The notes beneath the pieces are model-generated. The model had not been told where the DNA came from. It saw only the letters and a program-made list of their open reading frames with translations, and made no database searches. A program made the position numbers and the translations under genes. Source: Symsagittifera roscoffensis (taxonomy: Eukaryota; Xenacoelomorpha; Acoela; Convolutidae). From it: a DNA stretch of 64,000 bases. Below are positions 1-12,760 of this stretch, piece after piece; position 1 is the first letter of the stretch, and every line of letters begins with the position of its first letter. The stretch covers positions 29,266,318 through 29,330,317 of the forward strand of contig NC_087068.1 in assembly GCF_963678635.1 (NCBI RefSeq), in the 5' to 3' direction.

Positions 1-629
1 TTAAATAAATTTTGACTCAGCGGACGGTGTTTCGTCTCAATTTTTTCTACTAGTTTTTGTGCTATGTTGGTTTTGCATGGTACGTTTCTGTTATATGGTT
101 TTCGACTTAAACCTTGTCAGTTTAGTTTCCGAATTGGGTAAAGAACCCTGCATTCACTTCGGTTGATTTTAAGCTCATTGGTTGTCGTCTTTAGTTTTTT
201 TGCACATAATTTTTTTTCCTACAAATTTTAGCTTTCATTTTAAGCTTTGATTTCTATTTAAGTTTAGTTCATTTCTTTTTTAAAATGAAGGGAAACTCCA
301 CAATACAACAGCAAAATTGTAAATGTCATGAAAAACCTGATCGATTTCTAATTTCAAAAGTGAGATTTTTTTTTCAGATTTCCCACCGGGATGAAAACTT
401 TTGCTATTGATCCAGTTTTCTCGAATCGGGCTCATTTTATCAGAAAAGTATCAAACCGGAATTGGTCTAGAAATTGTTCGAAAAGGGCTTTAAGGCAATA
501 GTTTTATTAAATTTGAAATCCGATAGATGAAGTTTTTTTCAAGAAACAAGTCTGTTTTTTTTCCTTGCGTTCATGATGTTTTCTATGGTCCGTTGGCTAT
601 GTTAGGAAAATCAAATTTAATCAACTATC

Positions 630-709
630 CTGAGCATCTGGCGTAGAGTTAACCCATATGCTTGAGTCTACAAAAGCTTGTGGTTCGAATCCGGCCGGGG
701 GTGTTTTTT
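630..709 (+). ncRNA. tRNA-like polymerase III module in each satellite unit
   Basis: In unit 1 an A-box-like TGGCGTAGAG (639-648) is followed 43 bases later by a perfect B box GGTTCGAATCC (682-692) and a T6 terminator (704-709). The same B box recurs at 1623-1633, 2566-2576, 3508-3518, 4451-4461, 5393-5403 and 6335-6345, always followed by the T6 run. The T stem is only partly paired and I cannot form a matching acceptor stem, so this is a tRNA-derived promoter or SINE head and not a working tRNA. Transcription is inferred from the boxes only. Confidence 0.6.
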
Positions 710-1883
710 GTTCAAACTAGAAAATTTCTGCTTTTTCGGCCTATCTTCCATTAATTTATTTTTTTTCGGCTTGGTTCTCGTTGCACGGACTTTTTGAATA
801 TGCAGCTTTCTTTTAATTTTCCAAATGCCGTAAGTAAATGTAATTGAGTACATTTTTGCGGAAATGTGGCTCGTTTTGCTCTAAGCATTTTTCCCGGGAA
901 AATTCATGAAGGTGGATCTAGTTTTTCTCGACGCTATCACATTTAAATAAATTTTGACTCAGCGGACGTTGTTTCGTCTCAATTTTTTCTACTAGTTTTT
1001 GTGCTATGTTGGTTTTGCATGGTACGTTTCTGTTATATGGTTTTCGACTTAAACCTTGTCAGTTTAGTTTGCGAATTGGGTAAAGAACCTTGCATTCACT
1101 TCGGTTGATTTTAAGCTCATTGGTTGTCGTCTTTAGTTTTTTTGCACATAATTTTTTTTCCTACAAATTTTAGCTTTCATTTTAAGCTTTGATTTCTATT
1201 TAAGTTTAGTTCATTTCTTTTTTAAAATGAAGGGAAACTCCACAATCCAACAGCAAAATTGTAAATGTCATGAAAAACCTGATCGATTTCTAATTTCAAA
1301 AGTGAGATTTTTTTTCAGATTTCCCACCGGGATGAAAACTTTTGCTATTGATCCAGTTTTTTCGAATCGGGCTCATTTTATCAGAAAAGTATCAAACCGG
1401 AATTTGTCTAGAAATTGTTCGAAAAGGGCTACAAGGCAATAGTTTTATTAAATTTGAAATCCGATAGATGAAGTTTTTTTCAAGAAACAAGTCTGTTTTT
1501 TTTCCTTGCGTTCATGATGTTTTCTATGGTCCGTTGGCTATGTTAGGAAAATCAAATTTAATCAACTATCCTGAGCATCTGGCGTAGAGTTAACCCATAT
1601 GCTTGAGTCTACAAAAGCTTGTGGTTCGAATCCGGCCGGGGGTGTTTTTTGTTCAAACTAGAAAATTTCTGCTTTTTCGGCCTATCTTCCATTAATTTAT
1701 TTTTTTTCGGCTTGGTTCTCGTTGCACGGACTTTTTGAATATGCAGCTTTCTTTTAATTTTCCAAATGCCGTAAGTAAATGTAATTGAGTACATTTTTGC
1801 GGAAATGTGGCTCGTTTTGCTCTAAGCATTTTTCCCGGGAAAATTCATGAAGGTGGATCTAGTTTTTCTCGACGCTATCACAT

Positions 1884-4800
1884 TTAAATAAATTTTGACT
1901 CAGCGGACGGTGTTTCGTCTCAATTTTTTCTACTAGTTTTTGTGCTATGTTGGTTTTGCATGGTACGTTTCTGTTATATGGTTTTCGACTTAAACCTTGT
2001 CAGTTTAGTTTCCGAATTGGGTAAAGAACCTTGCATTCACTTTGGTTGATTTTAAACTCATTGGTTGTCGTCTTTAGTTTTTTTGCACTTAATTTTTTTT
2101 TCCTACAAATTTTAGCTTTCATTTTAAGCTTTGATTTCTATTTAAGTTTAGTTCATTTCTATTTTAAATTGAAGGGAAACTCCACAATCCAACAGCAAAA
2201 TTGTAAATGTCATGAAAAACCTGATCGATTTTTAATTTCAAAAGTGAGATTTTTTTTTCAGATTTCCCACCGGGATGAAAACTTTTGCTATTGATCCAGT
2301 TTTCTCGAATCGGGCTCATTTTATCAGAAAAAAATCAAACCGGAATTGTTCTAGAAATTGTTCGAAAAGGGCTACAAGGCAATCGTTTTATTAAATTTGA
2401 AATCCGATAGATGAAGTTTTTTTCAAGAAACAAGTCTGTTTTTTTTCCTTGCGTTCATGATGTTTTCTATGGTCCGTTGGCTATGTTAGGAAAATCAAAT
2501 TTAATCAACTATCCTGAGCATCTGGCGTAGAGTTAACCCATATGCTTGAGTCTACAAAAGCTTGTGGTTCGAATCCGGCCGGGGGTGTTTTTTGTTCAAA
2601 CTAGAAAATTTCTGCTTTTTCGGCCTATCTTCCATTAACTTATTTTTTTTCGGCTTGGTTCTCGTTGCACGGACTTTTTGAATATGCAGCTTTCTTTTAA
2701 TTTTCCAAATGCCGTAAGTAAATGTAATTGAGTACATTTTTGCGGAAATGTGGCTCGTTTTGCTCTAAGCATTTTTCCCGGGAAAATTCATGAAGGTGGA
2801 TCTAGTTTTTCTCGACGCTATCACATTTAAATAAATTTTGACTCAGCGGACGGTGTTTCGTCTCAATTTTTTCTACTAGTTTTTGTGCTATGTTGGTTTT
2901 GCATGGTACGTTTCTGTTATATGGTTTTCGACTTAAACCTTGTCAGTTTAGTTTCCGAATTGGGTAAAGAACCTTGCATTCACTTCGGTTGATTTTAAGC
3001 TCATTGGTTGTCGTCTTTAGTTTTTTTGCACATAATTTTTTTTTCCTACAAATTTTAGCTTTCATTTTAAGCTTTGATTTCTATTTAAGTTTAGTTCATT
3101 TCTATTTTAAAATGAAGGGGAACTCCACAATCCAACAGCAAAATTGTAAATGTCATGAAAAACCTGATCGATTTCTAATTTCAAAAGTGAGATTTTTTTT
3201 CAGATTTCCCACCGGGATGAAAACTTTTGCTATTGATCCAGTTTTTTCGAATCGGGCTCATTTTATCAGAAAAGTATCAAACCGGAATTTGTCTAGAAAT
3301 TGTTCGAAAAGGGCTACAAGGCAATAGTTTTATTAAATTTGAAATCCGATAGATGAAGTTTTTTTCAAGAAACAAGTCTGTTTTTTTTCCTTGCGTTCAT
3401 GATGTTTTCTATGGTCCGTTGGCTATGTTAGGAAAATCAAATTTAATCAACTATCCTGAGCATCTGGCGTAGAGTTAACCCATATGCTTGAGTCTACAAA
3501 AGCTTGTGGTTCGAATCCGGCCGGGGGTGTTTTTTGTTCAAACTAGAAAATTTCTGCTTTTTCGGCCTATCTTCCATTAATTTATTTTTTTTCGGCTTGG
3601 TTCTCGTTGCACGGACTTTTTGAATATGCAGCTTTCTTTTAATTTTCCAAATGCCGTAAGTAAATGTAATTGAGTACATTTTTGCGGAAATGTGGCTCGT
3701 TTTGCTCTAAGCATTTTTCCCGGGAAAATTCATGAAGGTGGATCTAGTTTTTCTCGACGCTATCACATTTAAATAAATTTTGACTCAGCGGACGGTGTTT
3801 CGTCTCAATTTTTTCTACTAGTTTTTGTGCTATGTTGGTTTTGCATGGTACGTTTCTGTTATATGGTTTTCGACTTAAACCTTGTCAGTTTAGTTTCCGA
3901 ATTGGGTAAAGAACCTTGCATTCACTTTGGTTGATTTTAAACTCATTGGTTGTCGTCTTTAGTTTTTTTGCACTTAATTTTTTTTTCCTACAAATTTTAG
4001 CTTTCATTTTAAGCTTTGATTTCTATTTAAGTTTAGTTCATTTCTATTTTAAATTGAAGGGAAACTCCACAATCCAACAGCAAAATTGTAAATGTCATGA
4101 AAAACCTGATCGATTTTTAATTTCAAAAGTGAGATTTTTTTTTCAGATTTCCCACCGGGATGAAAACTTTTGCTATTGATCCAGTTTTCTCGAATCGGGC
4201 TCATTTTATCAGAAAAGTATCAAACCGGAATTGTTCTAGAAATTGTTCGAAAAGGGCTACAAGGCAATCGTTTTATTAAATTTGAAATCCGATAGATGAA
4301 GTTTTTTTCAAGAAACAAGTCTGTTTTTTTTCCTTGCGTTCATGATGTTTTCTATGGTCCGTTGGCTATGTTAGGAAAATCAAATTTAATCAACTATCCT
4401 GAGCATCTGGCGTAGAGTTAACCCATATGCTTGAGTCTACAAAAGCTTGTGGTTCGAATCCGGCCGGGGGTGTTTTTTGTTCAAACTAGAAAATTTCTGC
4501 TTTTTCGGCCTATCTTCCATTAATTTATTTTTTTTCGGCTTGGTTCTCGTTGCACGGACTTTTTGAATATGCAGCTTTCTTTTAATTTTCCAAATGCCGT
4601 AAGTAAATGTAATTGAGTACATTTTTGCGGAAATGTGGCTCGTTTTGCTCTAAGCATTTTCCCGGGAAAATTCATGAAGGTGGATCTAGTTTTTCTCGAC
4701 GCTATCACATTTAAATAAATTTTGACTCAGCGGACGGTGTTTCGTCTCAATTTTTTCTACTAGTTTTTGTGCTATGTTGGTTTTGCATGGTACGTTTCTG

Positions 4801-5652
4801 TTATATGGTTTTCGACTTAAACCTTGTCAGTTTAGTTTCCGAATTGGGTAAAGAACCTTGCATTCACTTCGGTTGATTTTAAGCTCATTGGTTGTCGTCT
4901 TTAGTTTTTTTGCACATAATTTTTTTTTCCTACAAATTTTAGCTTTCATTTTAAGCTTTGATTTCTATTTAAGTTTAGTTCATTTCTATTTTAAAATGAA
5001 GGGGAACTCCACAATCCAACAGCAAAATTGTAAATGTCATGAAAAACCTGATCGATTTCTAATTTCAAAAGTGAGATTTTTTTTTCAGATTTCCCACCGG
5101 GATGAAAACTTTTGCTATTGATCCAGTTTTCTCGGATCGGGCTCATTTTATCAGAAAAGTATCAAACCGGAATTGTTCTAGAAATTGTTCGAAAAGGGCT
5201 ACAAGGCAATAGTTTTATTAAATTTGAAATCCGATAGATGAAGTTTTTTTCAAGAAACAAGTCTGTTTTTTTTCCTTGCGTTCATGATGTTTTCTATGGT
5301 CCGTTGGCTATGTTAGGAAAATCAAATTTAATCAACTATCCTGAGCATCTGGCGTAGAGTTAACCCATATGCTTGAGTCTACAAAAGCTTGTGGTTCGAA
5401 TCCGGCCGGGGGTGTTTTTTGTTCAAACTAGAAAATTTCTGCTTTTTCGGCCTATCTTCATTAATTTATTTTTTTTCGGCTTGGTTCTCGTTGCACGGAC
5501 TTTTTGAATATGCAGCTTTCTTTTAATTTTCCAAATGCCGTAAGTAAATGTAATTGAGTACATTTTTGCGGAAATGTGGCTCGTTTTGCTCTAAGCATTT
5601 TTCCCGGGAAAATTCATGAAGGTGGATCTAGTTTTTCTCGACGCTATCACAT
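1884..5652. repeat. Dimeric higher-order repeat inside the satellite
   Basis: Units 3 (1884-2826) and 5 (3769-4710) share private variants: cactttgg near 2038/3923, ttttaaactc, and gcacttaa in place of gcacataa. Units 4 and 6 share others (cacttcgg, gcacataa, aaggggaac). The pattern A-B-A-B gives a ~1884-bp dimer repeated twice, which points to spread by unequal exchange or replication slippage of two units at a time. Confidence 0.6.
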
Positions 5653-6840
5653 TTAAATAAATTTTGACTCAGCGGACGGTGTTTCGTCTCAATTTTTTCT
5701 ACTAGTTTTTATGCTATGTTGGTTTTGCATGGTACGTTTCTGTTATATGGTTTTCGACTTAAACCTTGTCAGTTTAGTTTCCGAATTGGGTAAAGAACCT
5801 TGCATTCACCTCGGTTGATTTTAAGCTCATTGGTTGTCGTCTTTAGTTTTTTTGCACATAATTTTTTTTTCCTACAAATTTTAGCTTTCATTTTAAGCTT
5901 TGATTTCTATTTAAGTTTAGTTCATTTCTTTTTCAAAATGAAGGGAAACTCCACAATCCGACAGCAAAATTGTAAATGTCATGAAAAACCTGATCGATTT
6001 CTAATTTCAAAAGTGAGATTTTTTTTTCAGATTTCCCACCGGGATGAAAACTTTTGCTATTGATCCAGTTTTCTCGAATCGGGCTCATTTTATCAGAAAA
6101 GTATCAAACCGGAATTGTTCTAGAAATTGTTCGAAAAGGGCTACAAGGCAATAGTTTTATTAAATTTGAAATCCGATAGATGAAGTTTTTTTCAAGAAAC
6201 AAGTCTGTTTTTTTTCCTTGCGTTCATGATGTTTTCTATGGTCCGTTGGCTATGTTAGGAAAATCAAATTTAATCAACTATCCTGAGCATCTGGCGTAGA
6301 GTTAACCCATATGCTTGAGTCTACAAAAGCTTGTGGTTCGAATCCGGCCGGGGGTGTTTTTTGTTCAAACTAGAAAATTTCTGCTTTTTCGGCCTATCTT
6401 CCATTAATTTATTTTTTTTCGGCTTGGTTCTCGTTGGACGGACTTTTTGAATATGCAGCTTTCTTTTAATTTTCCAAATGCCGTAAGTAAATGTAATTGA
6501 GTGCATTTTTGCGGAAATGTGGCTCGTTTTGCTCTAAGCATTTTTCCCGGGAAAATTCATGAAGGTGGATCTAGTTTTTCTCGACGCTATCACATTTAAA
6601 TAAATTTTGACTCAGCGGACGGTGTTTCGTCTCAATTTTTTCTACTAGTTTTTGTGCTATGTTGGTTTTGCATGGTACGTTTCTGTTATATGGTTTTCGA
6701 CTTAAACCTTGTCAGTTTAGTTTCCGAATTGGGTAAAGAACCTTGCATTCACTTCGGTTGATTTTAAGCTCATTGGTTGTCGTCTTTAGTTTTTTTGCAC
6801 ATAATTTTTTTTTCTTACAAATTTTAGCTTTCATTTTAAG

Positions 6841-7655
6841 ATCGGTAAGATCATATGATCGAATGCTCTTTTTAAAACTTTTGTTTCTATTGTTCCTTTT
6901 TCATTTTTTCTTAGTTCGAAGTCATCTTTGCTGCTATTTCAGCGTCAAGCTGTTTTAATCCTAAACTTGCTTACATTCTTTTCCATCATAGCTACAAATT
7001 TCTGTTTTCAGCGCTGAGACGCAATATTTACTCAATAAATTGAATGTTATATTACGTGCTTACTTTTTTCCAAATTCGGTCGCCACTTTTTGTGTTGAAT
7101 GGTTGTGTTAAGGTTTGTTACTGCATATGCATATAATCCAGCGCTTAATCTCGATCAGTTTTGGGGATATTAACACATGCTTCTGCATTTTTAAGTCCAT
7201 CTGACAGATATTAATATTCGAAATTCAAATTCAAAAAGAATTTTTTTACCTGTGATTGTTTGAATTTAAAAAGAATATAAAAAATATGTCTGATGAATCT
7301 GGAAAGCATGAAAAAAACTCGTTTTCGTCTTTGTTTCTCAGTCTGCAAAAAAACTGGTGCTCAATTGAAGTCATCCTTGTCGTTCAAAAAATTTTATTTC
7401 ATCTCCCATGCTGCGCATAAAAAAACCTGTTGTTTGGAGCTTTTTCGGAACGATTATGGTCGGTACTTTGGTACTTGCACAGCTACGAGATACTCAGCTT
7501 GATGATAGAGCTGAGTGATATTCACGATTCTTGGATGATTGAAATCACTTGAGCAAATATTAATAATTACTGGTTGCCATGCTAGTAGCTCAGGTTTCGA
7601 CCACAGTTATCTTTTACTGAGTGTCTTCAACTCAACTGCCCTGTTTTTTTTGTAG
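6841..7655. other. Intronic spacer after the satellite
   Basis: AT-rich single-copy-looking sequence between the satellite break and the first recognised exon. I see no exon resembling the first TPR block expected upstream of the coiled coil, no tRNA boxes and no repeats. An open frame of 69 codons near 7293 has no recognisable content. Confidence 0.5.
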
Positions 7656-7732
7656 TTGAGAGGGAGCAGAGTGTTCTGGCAGAGATTGTGGCTAAAGAGA
7701 GGGAACTGCAGACTGTCTCTGAGGAACTGTCG
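7656..7732 (+). CDS. TTC17: TTC17-like exon 1 of window (coiled-coil start)
   Basis: A 77-base exon between acceptor ctgttttttttgtag and donor tcg|gtaagc. Read with one base carried in from an upstream exon, it gives 25 residues of charged heptad-like sequence (EREQSVLAEIVAKERELQ...). From memory of the family, this matches the coiled coil that follows the first TPR block of animal TTC17 (KLEQKLEAQ...LNELKEYQ in the human protein). It exits in phase 0. TTC17 is a tetratricopeptide protein linked to actin organisation and ciliogenesis in vertebrates. The upstream TPR exons are not in the window and should lie left of the satellite. Confidence 0.65.
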
Positions 7733-8041
7733 GTAAGCTACTTAAGTAATTTCATGCTCTTAAGGATGACGTAATACCATGCAATTTCATTTAATATCAT
7801 GAAGTTCGTCGACGATCCTGGAAAGAAGCAAAATAATCAGCCGAATTGTTAAATTTAGAAAAATGTTACGTTTATTCGGTTGCAAACGTAATTTTTTTAT
7901 TTTTGTTTAGTTTTTTGTTTAGTTTTCTATAACGAGCTCTCAAATGCATAGGGTCGGAAACAATGAAACTTTAAATAGACCAAATGTTTCCCACAATAAG
8001 TTAGTCGGATTTTTTTGAAACTAATTGAAACTAGTTTGAAG

Positions 8042-8195
8042 CTAATTGCGTTTAAGGAGAAGCACAAAGAAATTGAGTCGTTCAAGATCTCAGACGAGGA
8101 AATCCTGATGAAGGAACATTACTACAGAATGTACACGAACAAACAGTTCAATCAGATGATGGAATTTGTCAAAAAAGTCAAGAGCACAACCCAAG
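8042..8195 (+). CDS. TTC17: TTC17-like exon 2 (coiled-coil continuation)
   Basis: Encodes a lysine/glutamate-rich helix including EKHKEIESFKISDEEILMKE, close to the EILEKHKLIQEEQ stretch I recall from TTC17. The donor is acaacccaag|gtacta, exit phase 1. The 5' boundary is uncertain: acceptors ending at 8041 (tttgaag) and 8056 (gtttaag) both keep phase 0, and both have a weak pyrimidine tract. The T-rich tract lies 20-30 bases upstream. Confidence 0.65.
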
Positions 8196-8960
8196 GTACT
8201 ACTGCCAATGATGTCCACTTGGAGTTTGGATGAAAAGCTAATGTGCATTATATTCAAACGATCTTTTCTGTTACATGGCCCGAAGTTATCAAAGTGTTTA
8301 TTGAGCTTCTGCTGTGATTGAAAACACAGATTTCTTTTAGCTGATATTAATTTCAACCAATCAATTTCGAGCTTTCAAAATTGAAATCGACTATAACTTT
8401 CAATATAGCAAAAGGATCAGTGTTGGGCGGGCGTATAACAGAAAAGACGCAATTCGAGTAATGTTGTCAAAGTTGTAGGAATCAATTAAATTAATTGAAA
8501 GTTAAAGTATTTTCTTTTTTAGATACCTGAAAATGGTCAATACTTTTCTTAACAGCGATGTGCTTATTTTAACTTTTGTAATAAGTTGAAATGAAACAGG
8601 TTAGCTAATTTGTAGATTGATAGTTTGGAAACTAATTATTATAGCGGCCTCCTCAACAAACGGAAAGTTACTTCGGTTGAATTTTCAAATGTTACAAGCA
8701 AATCGCTAGATAGGTGAGCAATTAGGATACTTAAGAGCTCTGGATAACATTTTTTCAGAGGCCCTCTCCAAAATTGTTTTAAAGTTTTTAAAAATATAAA
8801 TACATATTTTTCATTTTCGTTTTTTTTCCTGATTATCCGGGGCGATAAATGTTAAAAAAACAAAAACATTCCTTGCTTCTTGAACCGCTTCAGGTCCAGT
8901 TTTTATTATTTTAAAACGAACCTCTGTTATCTTAAAAATAAAGGTTTTATTTTTTTTCAG
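8196..8960. other. Intron 2
   Basis: A 765-base AT-rich intron bounded by gtacta and ttttttttcag. No tRNA boxes, tandem repeats or further exons are seen. Confidence 0.5.
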
Positions 8961-9100
8961 GTACGAATGCACTGTTGCATAGTCTGAATCCAAACATCAA
9001 TGTGGAACATCTTAGGGACAAACGCACACGCAATGAGCAGCAGTGGGGATCTTTTGACTTACAGGGAGACGAAAATGTGCCAAGCTTGGAACATTTTAAA
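8961..9100 (+). CDS. TTC17: TTC17-like exon 3
   Basis: A 140-base exon from a strong ttttttttcag acceptor to the donor aaa|gttagt. It enters with one base carried over and exits in phase 0. The product begins GTNALLHSLNPNINVEHLRD and continues to ...VPSLEHFK. It is polar, has no membrane segment, and corresponds in position to the poorly conserved linker after the TTC17 coiled coil. The assignment rests on phase continuity with exon 2 and correct order rather than on strong motif identity. Confidence 0.6.
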
Positions 9101-9539
9101 GTTAGTTGTTCTTTTTTCAGTTTAATAGAATTTTTTTATTTTTCTTTTTTTGCAAATTTAATATTAAATGGAAATTTTACCGATTGTAATTTCCCTACTA
9201 ATTTTAGAAGAATGATTTTGCGTATTTTTGGTGATCAGAATAGGATATAGGAATGTCACATGTAGGTTCATACGGTCAAAAATTTATTAAAAGGGCGACA
9301 AAACAAGCTAATGGATTTGTTGAACTTTTAATTTTAATCTGATTGTTTTTTTCACATGCTTATCTGTTCAAATACTTACGCGTTCTCTCAATACTTACTT
9401 AAACTTGTTATTTTAATAGTTCTTTGTATAGTTAACGCAACACGACTGCTTGTATCTGGGCGAATCTTTGAACGGTATGCTCCAAATTGTTGATGTGTCT
9501 GAAGTCGTTTTCGGTTGATTGCACTTGAGATAGCATATG

Positions 9540-9575
9540 TTTTGCAACCGGGTACCAGACTTTTAACCCTAAAAA
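9540..9575 (-). repeat. Dispersed repeat, antisense copy
   Basis: The reverse complement reads AAAGTCTGGTACCCGGTTGCAA, near-identical to aaagtctggtacccgattgcaa at 15696-15720 on the + strand (one difference in the core). A shared word this long in two introns indicates a dispersed element. I cannot define its ends. Confidence 0.45.
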
Positions 9576-10963
9576 AAGCATTATTCACAGATTTCAGCAC
9601 GTGATGCCATATGAATTCAGTACAGGCGCGTCGTATTATTTTCATTCAACGGTCTTTTTTTACGACTGCGCATTCATTAATAGTGGTTTTGTTCCGACCA
9701 CCCGAAGAGTGGAAACAAATTTTGAGTTCAAGTTAATTTTTTTTCCAGCCAATTCTGACTGCCTTAAGGAAAGCTCGTAGGAGGTCAAGCGTGGTATCAT
9801 ATAAAGCTTTTCGGTCGTGATTTGGATTCTGAAAAGAAAGTTGAAAAAATTCTCTCTTTGTCGAAAAAAAACGTCTGAAAACTTTCGTTTTCAGACTAAT
9901 TTAGCCAAAATTGATTTAATCTATACGAAACATAGGCAGCCCAATTCATTTAGTCCTACAAGTTCAATCTTTTCTTAGTTATGAAAACTAAATTTTAGTT
10001 TTTTTTATTTGATTCAGTCACCTTTTACTATAAAAATGAATGTAAATTTAGATTAAAAAAAACTTACTTTTCACTTTTATAATCCAAGTTTTTTTAAGAG
10101 TTTTTTCTTCATTTATTTTTTTCTTAAATTATTGTGCTCTTAAATTATTTTTCTTAAATTGTTGTTGATTTTTTTTATAGAGGGATGAACGCTGAGTACT
10201 TTTCGAATGCATTTATTTCGAAGGGTCCGTTCATTTAGTTCACACAAATGAAAATACATGCTTTTGGATCGTTTTGTAATGTTGGGTTCTTCTGTTTTGA
10301 ATTTTCTACAATGTTTTCAAATTCATTCTACAGTTTTTCAGTTGCTAGAATGTAGCAGTAATCTTTTGGGAGTATAAATTTTATCGTAATCACCATTTTT
10401 GATTGTCTATAAATATATTTTGACCATTATACACGATACACGTTATGAAATGTGGTGCCTCTCTGTCGTGTCAGCTGTTTGTTTATAATCATCAATTTGG
10501 TTTTTAGTTTTTGATTGAGTTTTGCTTTATCTAAACGAATGTTTTTTTTTTGTAGAAATTTTCTTCGATTTGTGTTTACGTACGGCAGGTTGTGCGAGCT
10601 CCGCTTTGCCCCTGTGCAATTAATGACAATGTTTCCAGTTGTTTTCACAATCTTTGCCCTTTCATGCAAATTTGTCACCATTTCGCTCGGTTGGAGGGCC
10701 TCCTATATGTCCTTGCAAGGTCTTCCCTAGCAAAGCGTATCAATTAAATCAAACATACTTTTTCCGATGAAGTGGAGATTACTAATTTAAAACAAAAGTT
10801 AACCTTACGCGAAATTTACTGATAAATATCGTATAATTGGACATGTTTTGTGACCATTGTTTCTGAAGATTCTTGTTCATGATGCTTCTGCTGAATGATT
10901 TTTGAGTCGAAGTAATTAGCAGCCTACGCCTAAGTCTACAGCCAGAGGTAGAGTGGTCATTCA

Positions 10964-11180
10964 TGAGCAACCGTGGCCGAGTGGTTCAGACGCGCTGTCT
11001 GCAACACATAGTTCGTGGATGCGAATCCCGCTTCCGTCACGGTTGGAGGGGTGCTAGTGCCATCCGCCTCCTCTTGGTGAGATCAGTTGCGGCAAAATGG
11101 ATGGCATCTCTCTTCCTCGCGGAAAATGAACCCAAGGGTGAATGAATAGCTGGAGTTTGGCCGGGACTAAATACAAAACG
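10964..11180 (+). mobile_element. tRNA-Leu(CAA)-derived SINE, copy 1
   Basis: The head is tRNA-like: CAACCGTG near 10968 pairs perfectly with CACGGTTG near 11036. It has the D-arm/A box GTGGCCGAGTGG, an anticodon loop TGCAACA (anticodon CAA) and a B-box-like GGATGCGAATCC. The body continues with gccatccgcctcctcttgg and tgcggcaaaatgga, both found again in slightly changed form at 22812-23037. Two copies with a shared tRNA head and shared unrelated body define a SINE family. The 3' end is approximate. Confidence 0.75.
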
Positions 11181-12431
11181 GGTCGTTCATCGAAATTAGT
11201 GAGCTGAAAAGTTTTGTCATTCCTTTTGAAAATATGAGCAGAAGAGGGTTTCGATCATAGTGAGTCTGAAATAGTGAATTGAAATCACAGTCAAGTCCTA
11301 AGTTGCACTTGGTAATGCTACTATAGTTGGATCAATAAACTTGCCTCATATCAGCTTTACCGCTGCGATTAGCAAGAATATTGCAACCGCCGTGAGCTTG
11401 GCATTTCTCCTCGGGAGCAACTGTGTTCACAGGAGGACTATAATTAGAATCATTTTAAATTTGAATTCATAGTGATTTTTTGCATCTCAGTTTGTTTGTT
11501 AAATCAGTGGTACTCTATTTAGTGCTGAATTTGCAAAAAAAAAATCAGAATCTAGTGTAATGTAGTGGATTTTTCTCTAATGTTGGTCGACTTATTTCTG
11601 CGATGTTTTATTTCAATAGGCTTGTCAATTGAGTTTTTGGCCAGCGCTAAAAATACTTTCTACGTTTTTATATGCACTAAAAGCTTCTGTTGGTAAAGAA
11701 AAAATGATGAAGGTTTGTTTTCGGCTGAATGGCTTCTGCTTATTTTTTGTCTTAGTTTGTTTGGTTTTAGCTTTAAAAGAAGCTTTTAGCTCCATAATTT
11801 TTGTTAATATTTTTGCAAATTGATTTAATATAGTTGTATATTAAATTTTGGAATATCGATGGATGGAATGATTCTTTGACAGGATTAGTTTAATGCTTAA
11901 GTTTTTTTATGCTTTTACTGCCATGAATGGCCCTTAACTTCACTAAAAGTAAGATTTGCTCATTTTTTTGAAAACCCTGTCCCAACAATGTCCAGTATCA
12001 AGAGATATTGCTTGCGTCTTTAAAAATGAATCAATTGGTTTTCATCATTTAAAGTCGCGATAACTTGTGGGACTGATTTTTGTTACTGCTTACGCGTCGC
12101 GCATACAAAAATCTTGTTTTTTTTATAGTTCATTGAAAAAAATTTTGGTTCGTGCTCTTTTTTAAAAAGGGCCTAATAGTATTGATCTCTTCAACAAAAT
12201 CTTGTATTTTTTTAATCAAAAATTTCTAATTGATTATTCTAATTATTATATAACTTTCTAATTGAGTGTGTGAATTTGAAAACGGATTACAAACAACTAA
12301 CCAATGACTTTCTGTCTGATTAACTTTTTAAATTCTAAATTATTCACATTATATTATCGCCATCTATTAACGACGTTTGAATAGACCTAGCAATTGTTGA
12401 CTTGATAGCATGCTATTATTACTCTGGTCAT

Positions 12432-12495
12432 TGGTAAATTTGTCCGAGTTGCAGACCATAGACTACAGGTTCGATCCTCGCCGTCATCTTTACTT
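12432..12495 (+). other. Weak tRNA-like fragment
   Basis: A-box-like TGTCCGAGTTGC is followed by B-box-like GGTTCGATCC about 30 bases later. No convincing acceptor pairing is found. It is probably an eroded SINE head. Confidence 0.3.
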
Positions 12496-12760
12496 TGGCG
12501 CTCACTAACGTTAGCTTCAATTTCACCAAGTAGTGATTGATCAATTCAAATGAATTTTACTACAACATGAAACGGGTTATGAACTAACATTCTTGCGTAG
12601 CCAATAACAGCTATCTTTCCGATGTTCTTTTTTGATTTAACAAAGAAACTAACCTAACTAATTGCAACTTAATTTCTACGAACCTTGCGAAGATCAATCA
12701 ATGATGAACAATCTGAGACACTATTGGTTTAAATACCAGTTTCTTTGATTTTTTCAACAG

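Larger units (their letters stand above)
1..6840. repeat. ~942-bp satellite array, 7 full units plus a truncated eighth
   Basis: Tandem direct repeats with unit boundaries (at the ttaaataaattttgactcag motif) at 1, 943, 1884, 2827, 3769, 4711, 5653 and 6596, so the period is 941-943 bp. Units differ by a few substitutions and homopolymer-length changes. The eighth unit breaks off at about 6840, where the sequence changes to unrelated DNA. The array starts before base 1. Each unit contains a polymerase III-like tRNA module about 640-710 bases into the unit. Short open frames of 61, 71, 87 and 117 codons recur with the repeat and change length with T-run slippage, so I treat them as non-coding. 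Confidence 0.97.
9101..12760. other. Intron 3 (3.7 kb) with dispersed repeats
   Basis: Runs from the exon 3 donor to the acceptor ttttttcaacag. It contains a minus-strand copy of a dispersed repeat near 9540-9575, a tRNA-Leu-derived SINE at 10964, and a weak tRNA-like fragment at 12432. Minus-strand open frames at 9388-9645 and 10427-10681 have no recognisable product. The rest shows nothing identifiable. Confidence 0.5.

Noticed and set aside
668-6506. Recurring 61-codon minus-strand and 71-117-codon plus-strand open frames in the satellite
   Set aside because: They repeat only because the DNA repeats, change length with T-run slippage, overlap the tRNA-like module and show no protein-like constraint.
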